Positions 1 to 4,917 of a stretch of DNA of 5,276 nucleotides are shown in pieces; positions within the stretch are counted from its first letter, which is position 1; each line of letters begins with the position of its first letter. The notes beneath the pieces are model-generated. The model searched no databases. It was not told the origin of the DNA and saw nothing but the letters and a program-made list of their open reading frames with translations. Origin of the DNA: an archaeon RBG_16_50_20 (GTDB lineage: Archaea; Thermoproteota; Bathyarchaeia; 40CM-2-53-6); contig MEMY01000031.1 of the NCBI GenBank assembly GCA_001768965.1, positions 1,518 through 6,793 of the forward strand, written 5' to 3'. Position numbers and translations under genes: made by a program.

Positions 1-656
1 TATTCAGAGTATTGTTTCCCGAATCTTTCGGCGAGATACTGATCCTCCCTTTTTGAGAGACGCAAATAGAGGATTAGTAGAAGAGGCCACAACACAATCC
101 CTGGAATCGTCGGCCAGTGGATTAGCCATCCTCCTGTAACCAGGATAATTCCTAGATACTGAGGATGCCTCAGATACGCATACACCCCCCGTGTTACAAG
201 TTGTCCCTTGGCTCTGTAGATCTCCCTCCAACCCAGAATAATCAAGAGAACTCCAAGGAAAGTCACCAGAGAGCCTACAGGCATTCCAATCGCATACATG
301 TAGAACATGAAATCTTTCTCGAGAAGCGGCATTGCTAGGATGCCTGAAAGGAAGTACACGCTTAGCGGAAAACCGAACATCTCCGCAAAGAGCGAGATAA
401 TGAAGGCTGCATAGATGCCGTGCGACCTCCAATTCCTCCTTAGCCTAACGGGGATCAGCGCGAGGAACGCTAGAAATACTGCGATCGAGGCCGCTACCAA
501 AACCCAGTTGCCCCGCAGGATTGTCAACTCTATGCCAGTGAGCCTTCCAGTCGTCATCATCATGAGGGAATGTGCTACTCCGATGAAAAGGGCTGCAATC
601 GCCAATGCGGAACCGACGAGAGCGGACCCCGCCATTAGGTCTTGTCCGTTTACCAT
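1..656 (-). CDS. Isoprenylcysteine carboxyl methyltransferase-like (ICMT/phospholipid methyltransferase-type) integral membrane protein, 3' end missing
   Basis: Read on the minus strand from an ATG at 656, the frame stays open for 218 codons to the window edge, so the C-terminus is missing. The protein has about five hydrophobic segments (roughly residues 10-35, 47-70, 80-105, 120-142 and 167-198). It carries the ICMT-family signature RHPQYLG at 163-169, preceded by LVTRGVYAYL, and then the cytosolic KREDQYLAERFGKQYSE at 202-218. In this family these segments form the S-adenosylmethionine site. Eukaryotic ICMT methylates prenylcysteine, but the substrates of prokaryotic relatives are mostly unknown, so no substrate is claimed. 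A second ATG at 740 would add 28 residues and overlap the upstream flavoprotein gene by 55 bases. I prefer 656, which leaves 29 bases between the genes, although neither start has a strong ribosome site. It is probably the last or a late gene of the arsR operon. The HGIYAAFIISLFAEM segment (79-93) also fits the bacterial/archaeal branch as I recall it. Confidence 0.85.
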   Translation of the reverse strand, partial: MVNGQDLMAGSALVGSALAIAALFIGVAHSLMMMTTGRLTGIELTILRGNWVLVAASIAVFLAFLALIPVRLRRNWRSHGIYAAFIISLFAEMFGFPLSVYFLSGILAMPLLEKDFMFYMYAIGMPVGSLVTFLGVLLIILGWREIYRAKGQLVTRGVYAYLRHPQYLGIILVTGGWLIHWPTIPGIVLWPLLLILYLRLSKREDQYLAERFGKQYSE

Positions 657-685
657 CAGTCTCAAACTCAGCCAGCCCTTGAGCG

Positions 686-1834
686 CTAGAAATATTTCCA
701 GAGCCAGCGCTTTTCGAAGAGTACTTTTCCCAGGTGCCATATGCTGCTTGGAGTCTTGAAGTTCAACTCAGGCTTCGGATCGGCTAAGAAGTTCCCTGAT
801 ACGTAGGCGGCTTTCCCGTACCCAATCTCCAGGAAGCAGGCTCCTTTACCATTCCATTTCTCAAACGTCTCCTTACCCTCTATCTTCATCGAGAGATTCC
901 TTGCAACGGTCTCGGCCTGCCCGTGCGCGAATACCCCGGCCTTTGGTAGAAGCGGGACGTAGCCGTGTGGAGTGGGAAGAGCTGTCACGTCACCAATCGC
1001 ATAAACGTCCCCCTGCTTGGTTTCCAACGTTCCAGGATTGACGGGAATCCATCCGGTTTGGTCAGTTAGCTCCGCGGCAACCACTGCCGGAGGGGCTTTG
1101 TGAGGTGGGACGCAGAACAACAGATCAAATTCGATTGTCTTTCCGCTCTCGAATGCGCATTTCCCGTCCTCAACCTTCAGCAGCTTCTCCTTAGCATTCC
1201 ACTCGATCCCACGGTCTCTGAATAGTTGCAAGACGCTCCCGCCGATTTCGGGTCCTGCCGCCGGAAGCGGTTGCGGTTCAGGCGTAAAGAAACTGATCGA
1301 ACTGTCATCGCGTATGCTGCGTTTCCTCAGCTGATGGTCGATGAGTAGAGCAGCTTCGTAAGGTGCCGCTGGGCACTTAAATGGAGTTCTCGCCACACCA
1401 ATGGCGATCCTGCCGCTTCTGAATTTCTGCAACTCATCTCTGAGGCGGACGGCTGATTCAAGGTCGTAGATGTGATGCGCCTTCTCGAAACCGGGGATAG
1501 TTTGGTGATCGTATACGGCGCCCAAGACAACAACCAGGTAGTCATAACCAAAACTATTGGCTTTCGTCTTGACCAGATGATCTTTCGGTAGGATTTGAGT
1601 CACCTCGTCTTGCACGAATTCGATGCCTCGCCTGCTTAGTGAGTTGAGATCGCGTTGAATCTGTTCGGTTTTTCTCGCGCCTATCATCAGCCAGGGAAAC
1701 GATGGGGCGAACTCAAACTTGCTTTTGCGGTCAATGACCGTGATCTTCGCTTGCCCTTTCACCTTTCTTGCGAGGGCGTTGCTCAGCGCCAGACCACCAA
1801 CACCACCGCCCAACACCAGAACGTGCGAAGTCAA
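686..1834 (-). CDS. SQR-like NAD(P)/FAD-dependent oxidoreductase (sulfide:quinone reductase / flavocytochrome c sulfide dehydrogenase type), 382 aa
   Basis: This is a two-dinucleotide-domain flavoprotein of usual SQR length. The N-terminus HVLVLGGGVGGLA (4-16) is the FAD-binding Rossmann loop, with D35 ending strand 2 to hold the ribose. DVYAIGDVTALP (276-287) is the second FAD motif. C154, in PFKCPAAPYE, and C333, in GACFLEIGYG, fall where SQR enzymes keep two of their redox cysteines. The third, N-proximal SQR cysteine is absent from the VVVLGAVYD region (101-109). The C-terminus, ending FEKRWLWKYF, is the amphipathic membrane-facing tail common in the family. It may oxidise sulfide or another low-molecular thiol and pass electrons to quinone, but the substrate is inferred only. 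The start is TTG at 1834, because the Rossmann strand begins four residues later; a GAGGA lies about 12 bases upstream. The stop of arsR is 59 bases upstream, so co-transcription is likely. Other possible roles are NADH dehydrogenase type II or coenzyme A-disulfide-type reductase, both less well supported by the cysteine layout. Confidence 0.82.
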   Translation of the reverse strand: MTSHVLVLGGGVGGLALSNALARKVKGQAKITVIDRKSKFEFAPSFPWLMIGARKTEQIQRDLNSLSRRGIEFVQDEVTQILPKDHLVKTKANSFGYDYLVVVLGAVYDHQTIPGFEKAHHIYDLESAVRLRDELQKFRSGRIAIGVARTPFKCPAAPYEAALLIDHQLRKRSIRDDSSISFFTPEPQPLPAAGPEIGGSVLQLFRDRGIEWNAKEKLLKVEDGKCAFESGKTIEFDLLFCVPPHKAPPAVVAAELTDQTGWIPVNPGTLETKQGDVYAIGDVTALPTPHGYVPLLPKAGVFAHGQAETVARNLSMKIEGKETFEKWNGKGACFLEIGYGKAAYVSGNFLADPKPELNFKTPSSIWHLGKVLFEKRWLWKYF

Positions 1835-1893
1835 ATTGAACCCATATCCTCATGAGACGTGTTAGCTCCCACGGAAAACTCCCGCCACATGCT

Positions 1894-2244
1894 TCACTTT
1901 GCAGCCTTTCCGAATCGTTGCATTAGCTGGCCACTTTGGGCCATCTGCTCGAACAGGACCTCGCGGACGAGATCGCAAGCCTTGATTATTTTCGGGAAGC
2001 CGATCTTGTAGTTAATCGTGACCCCTTCTCTTCGAGTGGTGACTATGTTCCTCTCCCTCAGGACGGATAGGTGCTGGGAGATGTTGGCTTGAGGAACACC
2101 CAATCGGCGGGCAATCTCGTTCACAGACATCTCACCCTCCCTCAGCAACCCGAGAATTCTGAGCCTAACAGGATTGGCGAGGGTCTGGCATAGCGCGGCG
2201 TGTAGTTCGAAGATTTTATCGCTTCTTTCTAGGATCTGTGACAT
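1894..2244 (-). CDS. ArsR/SmtB-family winged helix-turn-helix transcriptional regulator, 116 aa
   Basis: The protein is a full-length single-domain ArsR regulator. ALCQTLANPVRLRILGLL (17-34) is the family-typical helix pair. SVNEIARRLGVPQANISQHL (40-59) is the helix-turn-helix with its recognition helix, and IVTTRREGVTINYKI (67-81) is the beta wing. The helices after residue 83 are the dimer arm. Classical ArsR or SmtB metal ligand motifs (ELCVCDL-type, or the alpha-5 His/Asp set) are missing. Only two cysteines exist, C19 in helix 1 and C90 in the C-terminal helix. In the ArsR fold these helices pack at the dimer interface, so a dithiol or soft-metal sensor is possible, but this is inference. 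The gene is first in the minus-strand operon and faces the Met-rich SHOCT/PepSY cassette across an 80-base gap, the usual arrangement for a repressor controlling itself and a divergent target. The start is ATG at 2244, with a very short leader expected from the TATA position. Confidence 0.93.
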   Translation of the reverse strand: MSQILERSDKIFELHAALCQTLANPVRLRILGLLREGEMSVNEIARRLGVPQANISQHLSVLRERNIVTTRREGVTINYKIGFPKIIKACDLVREVLFEQMAQSGQLMQRFGKAAK

Positions 2245-2271
2245 TCAAGGTCCGATATATGATTAGCAGCG

Positions 2272-2287
2272 AATATATTTATATATT
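2272..2287. promoter_or_regulatory. Divergent TATA region with AT inverted repeat; candidate ArsR operator
   Basis: AATATA, four bases, then TATATT form a 16-base inverted repeat in the 80-base gap between the divergent starts at 2244 (minus) and 2325 (plus). It reads as a TATA-like element on both strands. A start site about 25 bases away on either side would give a leader of roughly 10-20 bases for each gene. A regulator bound here would block TBP in both directions. The promoter call rests on position and composition; operator function is inference. Confidence 0.5.
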
Positions 2288-2324
2288 TTGAGAACTTAGC
2301 TTTCCAGAGAGCTGACCTAGCACT

Positions 2325-2489
2325 ATGTGCATGGGAATGAATCACGCGCATCAGATGACAGATAACTCACATGAAGAAACGCCTATAGAGATAGTGAAAA
2401 GAAGATTCGCGCTCGGAGAAATCACGAGAGAACAGTATGAGGAGATGCGGAGAGTTCTCCTAGACGACGGGCCCTCACACCATCACTAA
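2325..2489 (+). CDS. Small SHOCT-motif protein with Cys/His/Met-rich ends, 54 aa
   Basis: This short ORF follows the divergent promoter directly and is the first gene of the plus-strand cassette. Residues 21-46 (IEIVKRRFALGEITREQYEEM and on) match the SHOCT short C-terminal motif, including the core hydrophobic-K-x-R-[FY]-A-x-G-E-I-T-x-E-[QE]-[YF]. The rest is unusual. The first 16 residues (MCMGMNHAHQMTDNSH) hold one Cys, four Met and three His, and the protein ends HHH, so both ends could bind a soft or borderline metal. No membrane segment is present, so it should be cytosolic. It stops 39 bases before the next SHOCT gene, consistent with one transcript. ATG 2331 is an alternative start that would drop the Cys. 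No clear ribosome site precedes ATG 2325, as expected for a short archaeal leader. SHOCT proteins have no established biochemical function; a metal-carrier role is inference. Confidence 0.75.
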   Translation: MCMGMNHAHQMTDNSHEETPIEIVKRRFALGEITREQYEEMRRVLLDDGPSHHH

Positions 2490-2513
2490 TGGCTTGACTG
2501 AAGGTCGACTTGT

Positions 2514-2520
2514 AGGAGAG
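2514..2520 (+). promoter_or_regulatory. Ribosome binding site of the membrane SHOCT gene
   Basis: AGGAGAG lies eight bases before ATG 2529 and fixes that start. It also supports separate translation of this gene within a shared transcript. Confidence 0.6.
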
Positions 2521-2528
2521 TTCATCAG

Positions 2529-2858
2529 ATGAGCAGCAAGAAAGATCAGAACTGGCTGGTAGTCGTTATAATCGTCATAGTGGCGGTTGTTCTTCTCGGG
2601 CCTCTCAGTTGGATGGGCGGGTTCGGCATGATGGGACCTTGGATGATGGGTTTCGGGTTCGGGTGGCCATTCATGTTCCTCTTCCCACTTGTCTTCATCG
2701 TCCTGATAGTTCTGGGCGCTTACTACTTGCTTTCGGGGCAGGTTTCCCTAGGCGCTTCCCGCCAAGGCGATGCTCTTCGAATCTTGAAGGAGCGGTATGC
2801 TAGAGGCGAGATAACCTCGGAACAGTATGTGAAGATGAAGAACGAGCTTGAGTCATAG
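2529..2858 (+). CDS. Two-helix membrane protein with Met/Gly-rich loop and C-terminal SHOCT motif, 109 aa
   Basis: A charged N-terminus (MSSKKDQN) is followed by a strongly hydrophobic helix at about 9-27. The short loop WMGGFGMMGPWMMGFGFGW (28-46) holds five Met among Gly, Phe and Trp. A second helix spans about 48-69, and a tail of about 40 residues ends in a SHOCT motif (ALRILKERYARGEITSEQYVKM, 82-103). With Lys-rich ends inside, the Met loop would face outward and the SHOCT tail would be cytosolic. Closely spaced Met pairs are typical of Cu(I)/Ag(I) coordination in extracytoplasmic copper proteins, which supports a metal-related role without proving it. The SHOCT tail resembles that of the 54-residue protein just upstream, so the two may share a partner or hetero-oligomerise. 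A good ribosome site (AGGAGAG) supports ATG 2529. The following gene starts 13 bases after the stop. Confidence 0.87.
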   Translation: MSSKKDQNWLVVVIIVIVAVVLLGPLSWMGGFGMMGPWMMGFGFGWPFMFLFPLVFIVLIVLGAYYLLSGQVSLGASRQGDALRILKERYARGEITSEQYVKMKNELES

Positions 2859-2867
2859 GAAGGTGGA
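2857..2867 (+). promoter_or_regulatory. Ribosome binding site deciding the PepSY gene start
   Basis: The purine-rich AGGAAGGTGGA contains GGTGG, matching the archaeal anti-SD complement, and ends four bases before ATG 2872. It favours ATG 2872 over the upstream in-frame TTG at 2848 and GTG at 2863. Confidence 0.6.
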
Positions 2868-2871
2868 TGGA

Positions 2872-3627
2872 ATGGAGAACAGAAGAATGATCGGGGTGGT
2901 GCTTGTGGCAATCGGCGTTCTGGGCTTTGTGATTCTTCTTCCTCTGTATGCGACTCAACAGCAAACGTACACTGGTTACGGCTCCTCTTGGGGCATGATG
3001 GGCGGAATGATGGGGCAGTGGTATCAGCGACCGCAAGCTCAATCCAACCCGCCGATTACACTTGAACAAGCCAAGACGACCGCTCAACAGTATCTTGCTT
3101 CAACAGGCAACTCTAACTTGGCTATCAAGGAGATCATGGAGTTTCAGTACAGTTTCTACATTATCTACTACGAGAAGGACACCGGCATAGGCGCCTTTGA
3201 GATGCTGATCTGGAAGCAAACCCCGACATCTGGAATGATGGGCGGAGGCATGGGAATGGGTGCAGGAGGCATGATGGGAGGATCGTATGCAACGATCGGT
3301 GCTATTGTTCCTGAACCTGGACCGAACATGATGTGGAATACGAAGTATAATCCAATGGGGCAAGGAATGATGGGCAACTGGAATAGGCAATACGCATCAG
3401 GAACCACCATTGCCAACGATCAAGCAGCACAGATCGCTCAAACCTACTTGGACTCGAACTTCAAGAACGCTGAGGTTGAGATGGCAACTCAATTCTACGG
3501 TTACTACACATTCGACTTCACAGTCAACGGAAAAATAGCTGGCATGCTTAGCGTCAACACCTACACAGGTCAAGTCTGGTATCACTCTTGGCATGGAACC
3601 TTCATCCAGGAAGTAGAATTCGATTAG
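2872..3627 (+). CDS. Membrane-anchored extracytoplasmic protein with two PepSY-like domains and Met/Gly-rich segments, 251 aa
   Basis: An N-terminal hydrophobic helix (about 7-27, after MENRRM) acts as a signal anchor, leaving the rest outside. Two repeats of PepSY-like layout follow. The first begins ITLEQAKTTAQQYL (62-75) and runs on through FYIIYYEKDTGIGAFEMLIW (95-114). The second is TIANDQAAQIAQTYL (179-193) through the strands YYTFDFTVNGKIAGMLSVNTYTGQV (211-235). Met/Gly-rich runs sit before the first domain (GMMGGMMG, 41-48), inside its end (121-137, seven Met) and between domains (152-168). PEPGPNMMWNTKY (147-159) stands out as a defined motif and resembles one I recall from related prokaryotic hypothetical proteins. 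PepSY domains usually bind or inhibit partners outside the membrane. Combined with dense Met pairs, an extracellular Cu(I)/Ag(I)-binding role is plausible but not shown. ATG 2872 is chosen over TTG 2848 for its ribosome site; the longer form adds eight residues. It is the last gene of the cassette. Confidence 0.82.
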   Translation: MENRRMIGVVLVAIGVLGFVILLPLYATQQQTYTGYGSSWGMMGGMMGQWYQRPQAQSNPPITLEQAKTTAQQYLASTGNSNLAIKEIMEFQYSFYIIYYEKDTGIGAFEMLIWKQTPTSGMMGGGMGMGAGGMMGGSYATIGAIVPEPGPNMMWNTKYNPMGQGMMGNWNRQYASGTTIANDQAAQIAQTYLDSNFKNAEVEMATQFYGYYTFDFTVNGKIAGMLSVNTYTGQVWYHSWHGTFIQEVEFD

Positions 3628-3742
3628 TCGTGATGTGGTGGACGTGAGCCCGGACTCCGACATAGTATCCTAGACATGCGTTGGGGAACAGAGTAGTTGG
3701 GCGACACTCGCATTCTTGTGGGTGGCAAAATCCTGCCGAGTG

Positions 3743-3751
3743 AATTATATA
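3743..3751 (+). promoter_or_regulatory. Possible TATA box of the small basic ORF
   Basis: AATTATATA sits about 50 bases before TTG 3797. An archaeal start site about 25 bases downstream (near 3772) would give a leader of about 25 bases carrying AAGGAGA (3777-3783). The element lies inside any longer version of the ORF, which argues for the shorter protein. No experimental support. Confidence 0.35.
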
Positions 3752-3796
3752 TCCTTCCTGAGTAATTTGTCATATCAAGGAGAACTTGCGCGAACT

Positions 3797-3910
3797 TTGA
3801 GTGTTAGGACAAAGTTGAAGCGTAGAAGAAAACGTCAAAAACCTAAGAAAACTCCAGCGAAGAAAGGTTTCGGGAAGAAAAACCTGTGGACACGCCTGTT
3901 CGGTAGCTAA
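3797..3910 (+). CDS. Possible very basic small protein, 37 aa, unrecognised
   Basis: I do not recognise this ORF. From TTG 3797 it encodes 37 residues, of which 16 are Lys or Arg, including KLKRRRKRQKPKK (6-18), followed by a Pro/Gly-containing middle and the less basic tail NLWTRLFGS. Such a composition suits nucleic acid or ribosome binding. A TATA-like element and a GGAG ribosome site upstream support expression, but the GGAG lies about 14 bases from the TTG, which is long, and the protein has no in-frame ATG. The frame is open upstream to another TTG at 3716, giving 64 residues, but that would place the TATA inside the gene. It stands alone between the Met-rich cassette and vapBC, with no sign of shared function. 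It could also be a chance ORF in an A-rich stretch. Confidence 0.35.
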   Translation: MSVRTKLKRRRKRQKPKKTPAKKGFGKKNLWTRLFGS

Positions 3911-4015
3911 TCAGTCGCCTGACCTCGGTGTCCCATTGCAGTCTCCCAAGAAAAAATGCTCCGTGTAAACCACTACTATCATTCCGAAACTTAGCTAGCT
4001 TATATGTACTGGTAA

Positions 4016-4046
4016 ATTGGGGTCAGAATCCCCTCCCCCGCACCAA
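4016..4046 (+). repeat. tRNA-3'-end-like direct repeat, left copy
   Basis: The 31-base element begins ATTGGGGT and ends CCCGCACCAA. GGGG, a 7-base loop and CCCC (4019-4033) form a T-arm-like hairpin, followed by an acceptor-like C-rich strand and CCA (4043-4045). A similar copy in the same orientation is at 4795-4824. Allowing one gap, the two differ at four positions. No matching 5' acceptor strand or anticodon arm is found upstream, so this is a fragment or mimic, not a tRNA gene. Confidence 0.6.
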
Positions 4047-4121
4047 ATTCCCATTTTTGCCTCTTCAGGACCACAAATCTGATTAGGTGGGATTTCTCTG
4101 AACTGGGTCAGGGATGTTAGC

Positions 4122-4376
4122 ATGAAGACGATTGAGATCGATCCCAAGGGTCGCGTTGTGATCCCTAAAGATGTTAGAGAGCAGAGCGGAATATCAGCTC
4201 CCGGTGAATTGCTAGTGACTGTCGAGGGAGCAGGGAAGATTACTTTACAGTCTGCTGAGGCCAGTTTGAAGAAAGCGCAGCGGATTGGACGGAAGAAGTT
4301 GCGGTCTTGGAGTGAAAGTAGACACTACGAAGACAAATTGGCTCATGAACTTGCCCGCGAGGAAGAACTCCGGTGA
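4122..4376 (+). CDS. vapB: AbrB/SpoVT-type antitoxin of a VapBC module, 84 aa
   Basis: Residues 1-45 form the swapped-hairpin AbrB DNA-binding domain. They read MKTIEIDPKGRVVIPKDVRE with the family-typical K-G-R-x-x-I-P-K core, then the second strand set (GELLVTVEGAGKITLQ, 28-43). The charged helical tail (about 46-84) is the part that, in VapB proteins, wraps and blocks the PIN toxin. AbrB dimers usually bind a palindrome in their own promoter and repress the operon together with toxin. Length is normal. The stop TGA (4374-4376) overlaps the GTG start of the toxin by four bases, giving translational coupling. The start ATG 4122 is fixed by the domain's first strand; only a weak GGG-containing site precedes it. 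The gene pair sits between two tRNA-3'-end-like direct repeats. Confidence 0.92.
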   Translation: MKTIEIDPKGRVVIPKDVREQSGISAPGELLVTVEGAGKITLQSAEASLKKAQRIGRKKLRSWSESRHYEDKLAHELAREEELR

Positions 4377-4765
4377 AACTGCTGGACACGATGGTTCTCG
4401 TCAGCGCAATGAATCCGATCAACAAATATCACAAAACTGGAATGACATATCTTCGGGCGCTTCGGACCTCTGATGCAACTCGCGTCCCAACCTCAACCCT
4501 AATTGAATTCGATCTCGTAATGCGCAATAACAAGTACACGGAGGGCGAGATTGCGGACACTTGGGCCGCTCTTGCGTCCCTAGTAGAACGGAATTTTGTG
4601 GTCACAACTCTGTCCTCTCACTTGATGGCAGCGGGAATGAGGGTGAAGGGGTTAACGTACTTCGACTCGTTGATAACCGCGCTTGCAAAGGAAATGAATG
4701 CTATTGTGATAACGCGAGACCATGCGATCTCAAAGCACGTTCACACCGAATGGAAACCAAGTTAG
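4373..4765 (+). CDS. vapC: PIN-domain ribonuclease toxin of a VapBC module, 130 aa
   Basis: This is a complete single PIN domain of usual VapC length. The acidic active-site set expected for Mg/Mn-dependent RNA cleavage is visible: D5 in KLLDTMVLVSA, E45 in STLIEFDLV, D98 in LTYFDSLITALA and D116 in IVITRDHAI. All are intact, so the toxin should be active. VapC enzymes cut specific RNAs, often initiator tRNA or the sarcin-ricin loop of rRNA; this protein's target cannot be read from sequence. Translation starts at GTG 4373, inside the last codons of vapB, so toxin synthesis depends on the antitoxin being translated first. The stop is 29 bases before the right tRNA-like repeat, which brackets the module. 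Confidence 0.94.
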   Translation: MKLLDTMVLVSAMNPINKYHKTGMTYLRALRTSDATRVPTSTLIEFDLVMRNNKYTEGEIADTWAALASLVERNFVVTTLSSHLMAAGMRVKGLTYFDSLITALAKEMNAIVITRDHAISKHVHTEWKPS

Positions 4766-4794
4766 TAACTGCGTAGCCACGTATTTACCAGCAC

Positions 4795-4824
4795 ATTGGG
4801 GTTGAAATCCCTCTCCCGCACCAA
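4795..4824 (+). repeat. tRNA-3'-end-like direct repeat, right copy
   Basis: The 30-base counterpart of 4016-4046. It shares ATTGGGGT, AATCCC and CCCGCACCAA. The segment GGTTGAAATCC is close to the canonical T-loop GGTTCRANNCC, but with G in place of the invariant C56. CTCCCGCACCA would be an acceptor end, with CCA at 4821-4823. No 5' half with a pairing GCGGGAG is found within tRNA distance. Confidence 0.6.
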
Positions 4825-4884
4825 CCACATATGGTTGAGTAAGCAGAGTTTACGCCGATTGTACAGAACAAATCAGAGTTCTAA

Positions 4885-4913
4885 GGGCACGTTTTCTGCC
4901 CAGGTTTTCATTT
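4885..4913 (+). terminator. Hairpin plus T-rich tract downstream of vapBC
   Basis: GGGCA, a 7-base loop and TGCCC make a perfect five-pair stem (4885-4901), followed by AGG, TTTT, CA, TTT. Archaeal termination mostly needs the T-rich part; the hairpin is additional. It fits a terminator for the vapBC transcript, although it lies 120 bases after the vapC stop and the T tract is interrupted. Confidence 0.35.
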
Positions 4914-4917
4914 CACG

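Larger units (their letters stand above)
3628..4121. other. 494-base region without a confident gene
   Basis: The stretch between the PepSY gene and vapB contains one weak small-ORF candidate (3797-3910) with a possible TATA element. It also has an 8-base palindrome AGCTAGCT (3993-4000) running into TTATAT (about 4000-4005), the left tRNA-3'-end-like repeat, and a T5 run at 4054-4058. The TTATAT could start a transcript near 4030 that reads through into vapB, or a short non-coding RNA. No clear terminator follows the PepSY stop at 3627. Confidence 0.5.

Noticed and set aside
4..432. Open frame of 142 codons on the minus strand
   Set aside because: It overlaps the ICMT-like gene in another frame on the same strand. 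Its translation has no recognisable motif, while the competing frame shows RHPQYLG and membrane helices.
415..759. Open frame of 114 codons on the plus strand
   Set aside because: It lies antisense to the ICMT-like gene and the end of the flavoprotein, has biased composition typical of a shadow frame and no domain.
2800..3663. Several minus-strand open frames under the Met-rich genes (2800-3087, 3100-3390, 3168-3416, 3397-3663)
   Set aside because: They are antisense to the PepSY gene, where the repeated Met/Gly codons keep stop codons rare. Their His/Pro-rich translations reflect that, not real proteins.
2293..3996. Repeated 9-mer AACTTAGCT at 2293-2301 and 3988-3996
   Set aside because: It is short, with different surroundings and different distance to any start; chance is sufficient.
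4740..4823. Complete tRNA gene ending at the right CCA
   Set aside because: No 5' acceptor strand pairing with CTCCCGC, no D-arm and no anticodon arm at tRNA distance; C56 of the T-loop is replaced.
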